From contig DDHP01000065.1 in the NCBI GenBank assembly GCA_002338145.1, forward strand, positions 451 through 20,873: DNA of 20,423 nucleotides, given 5' to 3'. Origin of the DNA: Deferribacteraceae bacterium UBA1873 (GTDB lineage: Bacteria; Chrysiogenota; Deferribacteres; Deferribacterales; Flexistipitaceae). This document shows, one piece after another, positions 1-8,894 of the stretch (position 1 is its first letter; each line of letters begins with the position of its first letter). The notes below the pieces were generated by a model. The model saw only the letters and a list, made by a program, of their open reading frames with translations. It was not told where the DNA came from and searched no databases. The position numbers and the translations under genes are program-made.

Positions 1-19
1 CAACAAGTAGCGGATGTGG

Positions 20-48
20 ATAGTATCCAAAATATTTTTTTTTGTCAA
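20..48 (-). promoter_or_regulatory. strong sigma70-type promoter reading out of the left edge
   Basis: On the minus strand a consensus -35 TTGACA (48-43) is followed after exactly 17 bases by the -10 hexamer TACTAT (25-20), 5 of 6 to consensus. Upstream of the -35, between about 50 and 85, the minus strand is almost continuous A tracts, as in an UP element. Transcription would begin near base 12-14 and run off the window to the left, so the gene it serves is not visible. The match is far better than any other promoter candidate here, which would suit a stable RNA or another highly expressed unit; that last step is inference. Confidence 0.75.
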
Positions 49-144
49 GTTTTTTATAACTTTTTTTTTATTTTTTCATTACAATAAATTACACCTAAAC
101 TTCCATATTTTTATCCATGTATTTATGGGGATATAAGAACTTTA

Positions 145-1716
145 TCAGTTGGGCAATACAAGAACATTGCCCGGCTTAAGCATGTCACTGTTTAAACCGT
201 TGATTTTCATCAACCGGGTAACTGTGGTATCAAATCTTTTGGCAATTGTCCATAAGGTATCTCCGGATTTCACAACATACTTCCCGTTTTTTTTAGTACC
301 GGAAGTTTTCATGTAATCAAAATTTTCGGACCGGGAAACAACAATGGCATCACCTGGATGTATCAGGCGAGGGTTGACACCCCTGTTCATTCTCATTAGT
401 TCATTCAACGACAACCCAAACCTGTGGGCGATGTTATACAAATTATCACCTCTTTTCACGATGTAGACATCCGGCACATAAGGCCTAACCTCCTTTACAA
501 AATCCGAATAATATTCTTTTTTATACAACCGCGCATTGGGTACGAAAACAAACCTGTCATAAAGTATTTTGCTGTAGCGAATACCGTTTAACCGTTTTAA
601 CTCATTAACAGATGTATCATACCTGTTGGCAATACCCCAGACTGATTCATTTTTTTTCGCACGATATATCTTAAGTCCCAAAAAATCATCGGGGGAATTT
701 TCTCTAAGAGCTATGGCAATTTCCTTTCCTTTACCATATGGGACCCTAATTTCAAAGCCATCCTCTGGTGGAGTAATAGGCCTTTTTAGTGAAGGATTAA
801 GTCTTTTCAACTCATTTACAGATATGTCAAATTTTTCTGCCAGTAAATACAAATTCACAGGTTGATTCAGACTAACTTTCTCATACATCAAAGGCTGTGT
901 ATTGGGTGGAGAAAAACCGTATTTTAAGTAATTTTTATATATTATTGTAAGTGCAATGAATTTAGGCACATATTCTTCTGTTTCTCTGTATAAAAATCTA
1001 CGTCTTTTCAATTCAAAGAAATCATCAGTGTTATATCTTTTCATACCCTGAAGTACTTTGTAATACCCTCCGTTATATGCTGCAATAGACAAAAACCAAT
1101 CGTCAAGATGATTATGCAGATATTTCAGATGTTTTGCTGCCGCTTCGGTGGCCTTGACAAAGTCCCTGCGCTCATCCACCCAAAAATTGTTTCTTAGACC
1201 GTAAATTTCGCCTGTTGTCTCCATGAACTGCCAAAGCCCACCAGCTCCGGCGCGGGAATACGCTCCAACCTCAAATCCACTTTCAGCAAAAGCAAGGCAA
1301 GCCAAATCAAGTGGCAAGCCATGTTTAAGAAAAATATCCTTTACTATATACATATATTGATGAGATTGATTCAGCCATTTTTGAAATGTTACCGGATATC
1401 TTTTAGCATACAGGTTAATATAATATTTTACTCTATCTGTTACCACAATAGGTATATCATAATCTTTGCCACCTGCTAAATCAGGGTTCAAAGTAATTTC
1501 CTTAACGAATACAACAGAAAAATCAATTTTCATATCGGGCTGGTGAAGTTTATCTAACGTGAAGTCAGGCAAAAAAGAATCAGAACTTTGATTTTTAGAC
1601 ATTTCAGTCATCACCGACGATATATTTTCTTGCTTGTCAGTGACACTGCCTATATTAATTCCCGAACAGGAAAACAGAAATATACTTATAAAAATGTAAA
1701 AAAATAATTTTAGCAT
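145..1716 (-). CDS. mltD: MltD-like membrane-bound lytic transglycosylase with LysM repeats (lipoprotein)
   Basis: Cleaves the MurNAc-GlcNAc bond of peptidoglycan, working in the periplasm from the inner face of the outer membrane. The 523-aa product starts with a lipoprotein signal: hydrophobic residues 3-16 and a lipobox LFSC with Cys17. The SLT (Slt/goose-lysozyme-like) domain covers about 120-265; the catalytic glutamate is Glu145 in AFAESGF, followed by GAGGLWQF (158-164) and AAYNGG (212-217), all hallmarks of family 1 transglycosylases. Four LysM-type peptidoglycan-binding units follow, at about 282-326 (degenerate), 349-393, 417-461 and 479-522. SLT plus LysM and lipobox is the MltD architecture. 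A weak AGG lies 5 bases before the start codon. It is divergent from the chemosensory operon and probably independent of it functionally. Confidence 0.92.
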   Translation of the reverse strand: MLKLFFYIFISIFLFSCSGINIGSVTDKQENISSVMTEMSKNQSSDSFLPDFTLDKLHQPDMKIDFSVVFVKEITLNPDLAGGKDYDIPIVVTDRVKYYINLYAKRYPVTFQKWLNQSHQYMYIVKDIFLKHGLPLDLACLAFAESGFEVGAYSRAGAGGLWQFMETTGEIYGLRNNFWVDERRDFVKATEAAAKHLKYLHNHLDDWFLSIAAYNGGYYKVLQGMKRYNTDDFFELKRRRFLYRETEEYVPKFIALTIIYKNYLKYGFSPPNTQPLMYEKVSLNQPVNLYLLAEKFDISVNELKRLNPSLKRPITPPEDGFEIRVPYGKGKEIAIALRENSPDDFLGLKIYRAKKNESVWGIANRYDTSVNELKRLNGIRYSKILYDRFVFVPNARLYKKEYYSDFVKEVRPYVPDVYIVKRGDNLYNIAHRFGLSLNELMRMNRGVNPRLIHPGDAIVVSRSENFDYMKTSGTKKNGKYVVKSGDTLWTIAKRFDTTVTRLMKINGLNSDMLKPGNVLVLPN

Positions 1717-1780
1717 AACCTATCTCTATATTAATCAGCACTGTAAATCAAGATAATTTTACACTAAAGTCACCCTAAAA

Positions 1781-1806
1781 TTCCTATAAAAATACTTTTA
1801 TAGGAA
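1781..1806. repeat. perfect 11-bp inverted repeat in the divergent promoter region
   Basis: Left arm TTCCTATAAAA (1781-1791), 4-base spacer ATAC, right arm TTTTATAGGAA (1796-1806). It lies between the starts of the leftward transglycosylase and the rightward cheW, about 63 bases before the cheW ATG. No T-run follows on either strand, so it does not look like an intrinsic terminator. The symmetry and the location suit an operator for a dimeric regulator of one or both genes; an RNA hairpin in the che leader is the alternative. No family of regulator can be named from the site. Confidence 0.5.
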
Positions 1807-1868
1807 AAAGCAGAGGATACCAAAAATCTTTTTATTGTAAAAAATTTTTAAAATTGATAAAATTCAGT

Positions 1869-2309
1869 ATGTACGCAATTTATCTGTTAAACAATAAACA
1901 TTTGGCGGTAGATACACAATTTATAAAGGGTATTTCAAAAAAAGAGTCAATATATCCCCTGCCCAATGCCCCCGATTTCCTGGTGGGGATAACAAATATT
2001 AAAGGAGAATTATACAGTATAATTGACATTTTTAATGTAAAGTATTCATCAAGCACTGTATCCACATTTAATTATGTCATACGTATTAAACCACCGCACA
2101 ATTTTCTTTTAACCGCTGCTACAAAGCCTGTGCTAATCGAGAATACAGGGGAGATTCTGAAAATTGAACCGGAACAGGATATCGACATTTTTACAAAAGA
2201 AATTTTTTACTATGAAAAAAATTTAGTCCATCTTCTGGATATTATACATTTGGACAATGTGTTAAAAAATATTCATTCCGGCAGTGACGTAAACAAGGAG
2301 GAAAAATGA
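1869..2309 (+). CDS. cheW: CheW-like chemotaxis coupling protein
   Basis: Adaptor that links the receptor to the CheA kinase in the cytoplasmic array. The 146-aa product is a single CheW (SH3-like double barrel) domain: first strand YAIYLLNNKHLAVD (2-15), then the typical segment NAPDFLVGITNIKGELYSII (33-52) ending in DIFNV, close to the family's P-x-F-x-x-G-x-x-N-x-R/K-G pattern. I chose the ATG at 1869. An in-frame TTG at 1854 would add five residues; neither has a convincing Shine-Dalgarno. It is the first gene of the operon and its stop overlaps the receptor's start (ATGA at 2306-2309), so the two are translationally coupled. In a Frz comparison it takes the place of FrzA. Confidence 0.88.
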   Translation: MYAIYLLNNKHLAVDTQFIKGISKKESIYPLPNAPDFLVGITNIKGELYSIIDIFNVKYSSSTVSTFNYVIRIKPPHNFLLTAATKPVLIENTGEILKIEPEQDIDIFTKEIFYYEKNLVHLLDIIHLDNVLKNIHSGSDVNKEEK

Positions 2310-4489
2310 GAAACAGGGAATTCAGTTTAAAATCTATTATCTTGGCAAGAATTATTACATTAAGCATTATTTTTATTATTTTTACATTAGCCCTACTTCT
2401 GTCTACAGGTAACATAATATCAAATAACAATAAAGATAAACTTCTTATTATAGGGAACAATTATGCTGAGCTGATAAAAAACAAAATTGATAAAGAGTTT
2501 TTGCAGTTAACAAACGATGCCGCACGTCTGGAAAAGTCAGGGGAAAATATAGAGACATTGGCATCTGTATTATCTGAAAAAAATTACAAAACAATAAATA
2601 TTTATAAAAAAAACAACGATAGCTATATCCTTTCATTTTATTCAGATGAAAAACCCCGAAACAGTGTATTGACAAAAAATACACCCGGTTTACATGAGCT
2701 TTTTGGAGGTGGGACAAAAGTTTATACTTTTGCAGAAAGTGAACTTCTGGTTATCAATTATTTCTCACATATTACAAAGAAAAACACAGAATATATTGTC
2801 AATATAAGAAAAACGTTCCCTTTTCCTTTGAATGACAGTCTGAAAAATTTTGCAATAATTACAAAAAATGACTATACTTATATAGATAAAAACAATGAAA
2901 TAGTAACAATACCAGAACAAACAACCCTTTACGGTCATGAAAATATAAAAACTCAATTTTCCGTACCTATACCATCGTTGAATGCAGCTATTATTTTTGA
3001 CAACGATTCCTTCTCCTCCCAGTTAACTTCAATATTTCTGTGGATAATTGCAGGACTAATACTGCTATATATAATATGGTTTGTAGCGGAAATAAGTTTT
3101 CTGAAATTTTCAACTAATCCAATTTTTCAGCTAATACCCACTTTTAAAAAAATCAGCCAAGGTGATAAAAAAGCAGGCTTTGTCAAAACAAAAGTAAAAG
3201 AATTCAACATAATTGCTGATGCAGCCAAATCCACAGTTGATGCTCTGCTGAACGAACAGAGCAAAACCGAAACGCTTTTAAACAGGCTCCCAGTTCCTGT
3301 AGCTGTTTTTGATTTGAATTATAATTTTATCTACAAAAACAAACATTTTACAACACTTTTCAATATAGCAGACAATACCGAAGCAACTTTTCTGGATATA
3401 ATTCCCGCATCAATGAAAGATTTAGAAAATCAGCTTATGCTTTTTGTTAACTCACCAAAACAAAAGGATAAATCAGAAATCCACGATCCGAAAAATGATA
3501 ACTACTATATTGTAAGATTTGCAAAAATATTTGATAACAATGAACATTTATCAGCAATAATGGTGGTATTTAACGATATTACTTTTCAGAAAAGGGAAAC
3601 AGAAAAGCAAACCAAAAGGAGTAAACGTGTAGAAAATATCCTTCTGAGCATAGAAGAAGCAGTCCTACAACTTTCGACTTCTTCTTCAGAACTTAACTCC
3701 ACAGCTGAAGCATTAAGCACCATGCTCGCCCAACAAAACACAAGTGTGGCTGAAACCAACACGTCCATTCATGAGATGAACACATCCGTAGCAAATATTT
3801 CAAAATCCATCAACCAAATTACAGAATTAACGGACAAAATTACTTCTGACTCCGAATACGGTGTGGATATAATGGAAAATGCATTTAGTAAAATAAATAA
3901 TGTTAAAGATAAAATGGACACTTTGGTCACAACCATTAACGATCTCAATGGAAAAACAGCAAAGATAACAAAAATCTTAAAAACCGTTTACGACATCTCC
4001 GAACAAACCAATCTTCTTGCCCTTAATGCATCCATAGAAGCAGTACGAAGTGACAGCGGCAGTCAAAGCTTTAAAGTTATTGCCGAAGAGATAAGGGAGC
4101 TTTCTGATAAAACCTTTACCTTTACCAAGGAAATTGAAGAAGGCTTGGAGAAAGTGGTAAATTCCGGCAATTCTTCAGTAATGATTGTTGAAGAAACTGA
4201 AAAGATGCTATTAGAAAGCTATAATGAAATAGATTCTTCGAAAAATAATTTCATAAAGATAAAAAACGGCATCATGGAAATCAACTCATCATTACACAAT
4301 ATCAATAATGTACTTGATGATTTAAACAACGCGTCATCAGATATTTACCAGACATCCAACGACCTTGTGAGCGCAATGAAAGATGCGGTATCATCTTCTA
4401 AAGAAACGCAGCAAACAGCGCATGATATAGACAGTGTTTCCAAAACATTGAGAGAAACTTTGCAGGAAATTGATAAGCTGAAACAATGA
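2306..4489 (+). CDS. methyl-accepting chemotaxis protein with periplasmic domain and internal PAS domain
   Basis: Membrane receptor that controls the CheA of this operon. The 727 residues read as: TM1 about 11-34, periplasmic sensor region about 36-237 (no family recognised), TM2 about 241-263, HAMP-like linker to about 315, PAS-like domain about 322-430 (LPVPVAVFDLNYNFIYKN is the typical PAS opening), then a long coiled-coil signalling domain. The hairpin tip is recognisable at 564-581, QTNLLALNASIEAVR, followed by FKVIAEEIRELSDKT. The C-terminus (EIDKLKQ) has no NWETF-type pentapeptide for CheR docking. A strong AGGAGG precedes the start, 6 bases away. The gene overlaps both neighbours by ATGA. 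The PAS between HAMP and the signalling helix may add a cytoplasmic (redox or ligand) input; the ligand is unknown. Confidence 0.9.
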   Translation: MRNREFSLKSIILARIITLSIIFIIFTLALLLSTGNIISNNNKDKLLIIGNNYAELIKNKIDKEFLQLTNDAARLEKSGENIETLASVLSEKNYKTINIYKKNNDSYILSFYSDEKPRNSVLTKNTPGLHELFGGGTKVYTFAESELLVINYFSHITKKNTEYIVNIRKTFPFPLNDSLKNFAIITKNDYTYIDKNNEIVTIPEQTTLYGHENIKTQFSVPIPSLNAAIIFDNDSFSSQLTSIFLWIIAGLILLYIIWFVAEISFLKFSTNPIFQLIPTFKKISQGDKKAGFVKTKVKEFNIIADAAKSTVDALLNEQSKTETLLNRLPVPVAVFDLNYNFIYKNKHFTTLFNIADNTEATFLDIIPASMKDLENQLMLFVNSPKQKDKSEIHDPKNDNYYIVRFAKIFDNNEHLSAIMVVFNDITFQKRETEKQTKRSKRVENILLSIEEAVLQLSTSSSELNSTAEALSTMLAQQNTSVAETNTSIHEMNTSVANISKSINQITELTDKITSDSEYGVDIMENAFSKINNVKDKMDTLVTTINDLNGKTAKITKILKTVYDISEQTNLLALNASIEAVRSDSGSQSFKVIAEEIRELSDKTFTFTKEIEEGLEKVVNSGNSSVMIVEETEKMLLESYNEIDSSKNNFIKIKNGIMEINSSLHNINNVLDDLNNASSDIYQTSNDLVSAMKDAVSSSKETQQTAHDIDSVSKTLRETLQEIDKLKQ

Positions 4490-6495
4490 TTAATGATAAT
4501 AATAAATTACTTAAACTTTTTATAGATGAAGTAGAAACGCACCTTGCCGCTGCAAGAGCTGCACTTCTGGACTTTTTGGAAACCCCGGAGGATGAAAATA
4601 ATCTGCAAAGAATTATACGATCTTTTCACACTATAAAGGGCTCAGCCGGAATAATAGGCTATAACGAGTTTTCAGAGTATTTACATAAAGCAGAAAGTTT
4701 CTTTTATTCAATGAAAAATGGAATAAATGAATCTAACAAACTTAAATCTATAGGAATCATTGAATCACTGGATGAACTAATTAAACATTTCCCTGATGAC
4801 TTTGAGAAATATTTTGAACGCTTAAAAAAACTTTTGGATGAACAAACGGAAATTGAAGAAAAACAACCAACAGATGAACACCACAAGAATAATACCCAGG
4901 AAAAAATATTATATACAGCCAAAACACCACCAAAATCAGAAAAAATTATCTCCAGGACTGCACCAAGTCACACAAACGGCGAAATTGACAGGCTTAAATA
5001 CGCATATAATGACCTATTGAGCCTTGGAGGCCAAATCACTCAGCATTTTGACAAACAACTTCAAAAGGAATATACCGCCAAAATAGCCGAAATCGGTGAT
5101 CGAATCAAAAACCTCTCTCTAATTCCTTTCAGCAGTCTTTCTGACAAAATGAAAAATATCGTCATATACACTTCTTCAAAATGCAAAAAAAAGGTGGAGA
5201 TAAACATTGATTGCAACGATGTAAAAATGGACAAACATGTACTGAGTAAAGTTGAAGAAACCATTGTCCACCTTTTAAGAAATGCTGTGTACCACGGGAT
5301 TGAATATCCAAATGAAAGGACAAAAAAGGGAAAAAATGAATATGGACTGATTAATATTATTTGTGAACAAAAAGGTAACCGAATTATAATAGATATAGAA
5401 GATGACGGCAAAGGGATAGATTTGGAAAAAGTTTATCAAAAAGCCCGGGAAAATGGTTTAACGGACAAAGAATATAATGCAATTACACAAGAAGAAATTA
5501 TAGAATTTATATACACAACAGGATTCAGTACTGCAGACACCGCTGATGAAATTAGCGGACGCGGTATAGGTATGGATATAGTCAAAAAGAACATAACCGA
5601 TATTGGGGGGTTTTTTAACATTAAAACAGAGAAAGACAAAGGTACTTCTTTTTCCCTGAATATACCCTCATCTCTTGAAACCATTCACAGCCTGATAATA
5701 AAAACAGAATATGACGAAGTAGCCATCCCGATAGATATGGTTAATCGCATTATCAAAATTAATCAATATGAAATTACCAAAGACAGTAGTGACAGCTATA
5801 AACTGATAGTAAATAATACTCCTCACGATATTATCTACCTTTCGCAGATTTACAGGAGGATTACAAATTCAAAGATAGAAAATATGGCAATAATCATCAA
5901 AGGTTTTGATTTGGCTTTTGGTTTTCAGTCATATGTTGGAGACAGAGTACTCTCCACCATGCCCATCAAAGGCCCAATAACAAAAATTGACGGGATACTG
6001 GGCATCTCCATAACTGAGGAAGGAAAACCCATAGCGATTATCAATCCCATAAGTTTTATAAACAGCACAGATTTTAAAAAACGAAACAAACTCTACTTAC
6101 AAAATACATCCGGACAAAACAGTGCTTCAGCTACCGGCAGAAAACATATTCTTGTTATCGATGATAACAAAGTGGTAAGGGAAATGTACAAAGGTATATT
6201 GGAATCAAATAATTATAAAGTATCTCTAGCTAAAAACGGTATAGAAGGGCTGGAAATCTACAAACGCCAAAACCCGGATATGCTGATTTCGGACATAGAA
6301 ATGCCTGAAATGGATGGACTTGAAATGCTAAAGCATATAAGAGTCAAAGATGAAAAAATACCTGTTATACTTTTATCGTCCAAAGGTGAGGACAAAGACA
6401 TAAAAAACGGCATGCAGGCCGGAGCAAATGCTTATCTTGTAAAGAGATATTTCACCAAAGACAAATTTTTGGAAAAAATCAGGGAGTTCATCTAA
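4486..6495 (+). CDS. cheA: hybrid chemotaxis histidine kinase CheA with C-terminal receiver
   Basis: Autophosphorylates on a histidine under receptor control and passes the phosphate to receivers. The 669 aa comprise: HPt domain 1-110 with His48 in SFHTIKGSAG; a short charged linker 111-162 where a CheY-binding P2 domain would be expected but is not seen; dimerisation helices about 163-215; HATPase with N box HLLRNAVYHG (262-271), G1 DDGKGID (306-312) and G2 GRGIGMDIV (358-366); CheW-like domain about 395-525; receiver 554-669 with Asp559/Asp560, phospho-acceptor Asp603 and Lys653. The N box has Tyr269 where Asp is usual; the Mg-ATP-binding Asn266 is intact. CheA-REC fusion is the FrzE/WspE arrangement. 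ATGA overlap with the receptor gene upstream; cheB starts on the base after its stop. Confidence 0.93.
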   Translation: MINDNNKLLKLFIDEVETHLAAARAALLDFLETPEDENNLQRIIRSFHTIKGSAGIIGYNEFSEYLHKAESFFYSMKNGINESNKLKSIGIIESLDELIKHFPDDFEKYFERLKKLLDEQTEIEEKQPTDEHHKNNTQEKILYTAKTPPKSEKIISRTAPSHTNGEIDRLKYAYNDLLSLGGQITQHFDKQLQKEYTAKIAEIGDRIKNLSLIPFSSLSDKMKNIVIYTSSKCKKKVEINIDCNDVKMDKHVLSKVEETIVHLLRNAVYHGIEYPNERTKKGKNEYGLINIICEQKGNRIIIDIEDDGKGIDLEKVYQKARENGLTDKEYNAITQEEIIEFIYTTGFSTADTADEISGRGIGMDIVKKNITDIGGFFNIKTEKDKGTSFSLNIPSSLETIHSLIIKTEYDEVAIPIDMVNRIIKINQYEITKDSSDSYKLIVNNTPHDIIYLSQIYRRITNSKIENMAIIIKGFDLAFGFQSYVGDRVLSTMPIKGPITKIDGILGISITEEGKPIAIINPISFINSTDFKKRNKLYLQNTSGQNSASATGRKHILVIDDNKVVREMYKGILESNNYKVSLAKNGIEGLEIYKRQNPDMLISDIEMPEMDGLEMLKHIRVKDEKIPVILLSSKGEDKDIKNGMQAGANAYLVKRYFTKDKFLEKIREFI

Positions 6496-7509
6496 ATGTT
6501 AGAGAAAAAAAGTGTATTTATAATAGATGACTCGTCTTATACGAGAAACTTTTTAAAAGAAATTTTGATTGAAAATTTTAATATAGTAGGTGAGGCTGGA
6601 GACGGGGTAGCAGGATTAAAAGGGGTGCTGGCAAAACGTCCTGATATAGTTCTGTTGGATTTAATGCTTCCCAAAATGAACGGTGATGCTGTTGCCAAAG
6701 GAATTATGGCATCATCTCCTACCCCCATTTTACTGATGACCTCACTCACCGATGTAGAGATAGAGAAATCTTTTGATATTTTAGAAACTTCCGTAGTGGA
6801 TATAATAAAAAAACCGGCAGAACTTGATTCTGACTTTTCCAACAGATTAATAAATAAACTAAAAATTGTCAGTAACATAAAGGTTTACAAACTCTCCAAT
6901 TTTATTTATCCATCGTTAAAAACAAATCCTTTTAGAAACAAAGTTTTCACTGTTCTTGCTATAGGTATTTCCACCGGAGGCCCCAAAGTTCTTAAAGCAA
7001 TTTTGCCAGGATTATCCAAAATTGAAAATCTTGCTGTTGTAATTATTCAGCATATAGAAAAAGATTTTGAACAGGGACTGGCTGACTGGATAAACTCGTA
7101 TGTGGATAAATCCGTAAACCTAATAAAAAACAATATTGTGTTGGATGACTCAATCTATATTGCTCCTTTCGAACATAATATAGCATTAAAAAGCTCAGGC
7201 AATAATATAAAATTCACCCTGCTGCCCAAAAATCCCGGACAAATTAATCATCCATGTATAGATGCCGCTTATGAAAATCTTGCCAAAGTACTGGGGAAGA
7301 AACTAATATGCCTGCAAATGACAGGTATGGGCAATGATGGCAAAGCCGGTGCAGAAGTGGCAAAAAAGTATAAGAGCAAAATACTTGTGCAGGATCCTGA
7401 AACAGCTATTGCCGAGTCAATGCCCAAATCGGTATTACATATCGCCGATGATATACTTACTTTGGAAAATATCGAAGAAAAAATATTAAAGCTGACGGAA
7501 AAACAATGA
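6496..7509 (+). CDS. cheB: CheB receptor methylesterase (response regulator)
   Basis: Removes methyl groups from (or deamidates) receptor glutamates to adapt signalling; activated by phosphorylation from CheA. The 337-aa product has an N-terminal receiver (about 5-120) with Asp11/Asp12, phospho-acceptor Asp55 in LLDLMLP, Thr82 and Lys106-Pro107, then the esterase domain from about 152. The catalytic triad is visible: Ser159 in GISTGGP, His186 in IIQHI and Asp281 in GMGNDG. Length is typical of the family. The start codon follows directly on the cheA stop, and the end overlaps the next gene by ATGA, so expression is coupled through the cluster. It corresponds to FrzG/WspF in alternative-function chemosensory systems. 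Confidence 0.93.
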   Translation: MLEKKSVFIIDDSSYTRNFLKEILIENFNIVGEAGDGVAGLKGVLAKRPDIVLLDLMLPKMNGDAVAKGIMASSPTPILLMTSLTDVEIEKSFDILETSVVDIIKKPAELDSDFSNRLINKLKIVSNIKVYKLSNFIYPSLKTNPFRNKVFTVLAIGISTGGPKVLKAILPGLSKIENLAVVIIQHIEKDFEQGLADWINSYVDKSVNLIKNNIVLDDSIYIAPFEHNIALKSSGNNIKFTLLPKNPGQINHPCIDAAYENLAKVLGKKLICLQMTGMGNDGKAGAEVAKKYKSKILVQDPETAIAESMPKSVLHIADDILTLENIEEKILKLTEKQ

Positions 7510-8894
7510 TACTTTGTGCTGCAAAAAATTCACTACTGAAAAACCGGTTAAGCAGTATTTTCGACAGCAATATAAAATACTGCCCGGATATTTTCGATAT
7601 TTTCGAAGAGATACCAAAGTACGAAAAAATAGCAATAATCATAGAAAACTCTGCGTTCGAAATCACAGGATTTATGTTTTTTCTCATTATTAACAAACTT
7701 TATCCCAAATACAATTTGCCAGCTTATATAATTTTAACAGATACAAATAAAGCCGAATACTTTAACCGTATTATGAATGTTGACAGTTTTTATGGAATAA
7801 CCGAAATAAATAACCTTAAAAACTCACTGTTTGAAATAAATTCTCCGGGGCAGCATTTTGATAAATTTGCAGCTTTTCAGGCATTAAACGACATACTTTC
7901 CGAAGAAAAAGTAAAAGCATTTATAATACACTACAGCAACTATATACTCTCCCATCTCTCAGATCCAAATATATGGTTTGACGAATATGTCCAATTTATA
8001 AATACAATAACAGGCGTAAAAAAGATTATACTAAAATTTTACGGTAATGAAACGGATACTGTGTTTTCCTCTGTCCACAATATCGATATTGTGTTTGACA
8101 ATTTAATAACAACTGACAATACAAAAAGAACCGTTATGATATACTCATCTGAAACAGAAGATATAAAAGATAACGAAAAATACTCAGTAGAATACTTTCA
8201 ATCATACGGAGCCAAAAAAGGAAAATGTATTTTCTTTTTTGATACATATGGTAACATTAACATAAACTTTGATCAGCTTCTCCTTCCGGTCAAGCAGTTT
8301 TACTGGTATTACCAGTACCAGATTATTAAAGAAAAATTTCTAAAAAATTCTAACGAAAAAAAATATCTTCAACTTCTGAAAAACGAATTTTTTCCGGGGA
8401 AAACATTTTTACCAAACAATTTAAAACTGATTTCAAAAAATATTCAGCATATTCCACTTGATAAACAAAGGGCACTGTTTTTACTTTATACAGGCTCAGA
8501 AAACATATCCAATACGCTTGCCATATATCTGTTTAAGAAAATAAATGTGGACAAACTGTCAGAACTGGGGGAAATAGCCGAATCCCTTAATATGTTTATA
8601 AATAAGAATCTGTTAATTTTTCACCCTTTACCAGCTGGATTACTCCTGGTAAATAAAAACAAGATACAATTCACCGCCACCAGCGGGATTCCTCTTTTAG
8701 TAAAAGATATCAACGAAATTCACTATATCGAAACAGAGACGCCCTATTTCGGCACATATTCAAACATCACTTGCGACATAAAAGAATTTAATTTACAATT
8801 AAATAATGAATATTTTGTCTATCCGGATGCATTCTTTATGACCTTCAAAGAAAAGAAAACACTGACAAAAAAGATACAAGAAGGAAACTTTTAA
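7506..8894 (+). CDS. unrecognised chemosensory-operon protein; probable degenerate receiver / GAF-like / PP2C-type phosphatase
   Basis: Not a member of any family I recognise with confidence. Residues 1-110 alternate strand and helix like a receiver (strands MILCAA, KIAIIIE, PAYIILT), but the acidic pair is replaced by Ala5-Ala6, the acceptor position reads Glu47-Asn48, and the strand-5 lysine is absent. Residues about 118-280 resemble a GAF-like domain ending in a long helix. Residues about 285-445 run parallel to RsbU/SpoIIE PP2C phosphatases: the segment ATSGIPLLVKDINEIHYIET (391-410) matches the usual NAGHPPxLL...VxxLET stretch, and VYPDA (438-442) sits where YTDG is expected. The GGDxYD and DVxGHG metal sites are missing. 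All of this is remote-similarity judgement by eye. Its start overlaps cheB (ATGA) and cheR follows its stop with no gap, so it is surely made with the chemosensory proteins; a phosphate-independent adaptor or output is my guess. Confidence 0.85.
   Translation: MILCAAKNSLLKNRLSSIFDSNIKYCPDIFDIFEEIPKYEKIAIIIENSAFEITGFMFFLIINKLYPKYNLPAYIILTDTNKAEYFNRIMNVDSFYGITEINNLKNSLFEINSPGQHFDKFAAFQALNDILSEEKVKAFIIHYSNYILSHLSDPNIWFDEYVQFINTITGVKKIILKFYGNETDTVFSSVHNIDIVFDNLITTDNTKRTVMIYSSETEDIKDNEKYSVEYFQSYGAKKGKCIFFFDTYGNININFDQLLLPVKQFYWYYQYQIIKEKFLKNSNEKKYLQLLKNEFFPGKTFLPNNLKLISKNIQHIPLDKQRALFLLYTGSENISNTLAIYLFKKINVDKLSELGEIAESLNMFINKNLLIFHPLPAGLLLVNKNKIQFTATSGIPLLVKDINEIHYIETETPYFGTYSNITCDIKEFNLQLNNEYFVYPDAFFMTFKEKKTLTKKIQEGNF

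Noticed and set aside
1765..1789. Flagellar sigma28 promoter before cheW (TAAAGT ... CCTATAA)
   Set aside because: The -10 resembles GCCGATAA at six of eight positions, but the spacing is two bases short and the -35 is minimal; not distinguishable from chance in AT-rich DNA.
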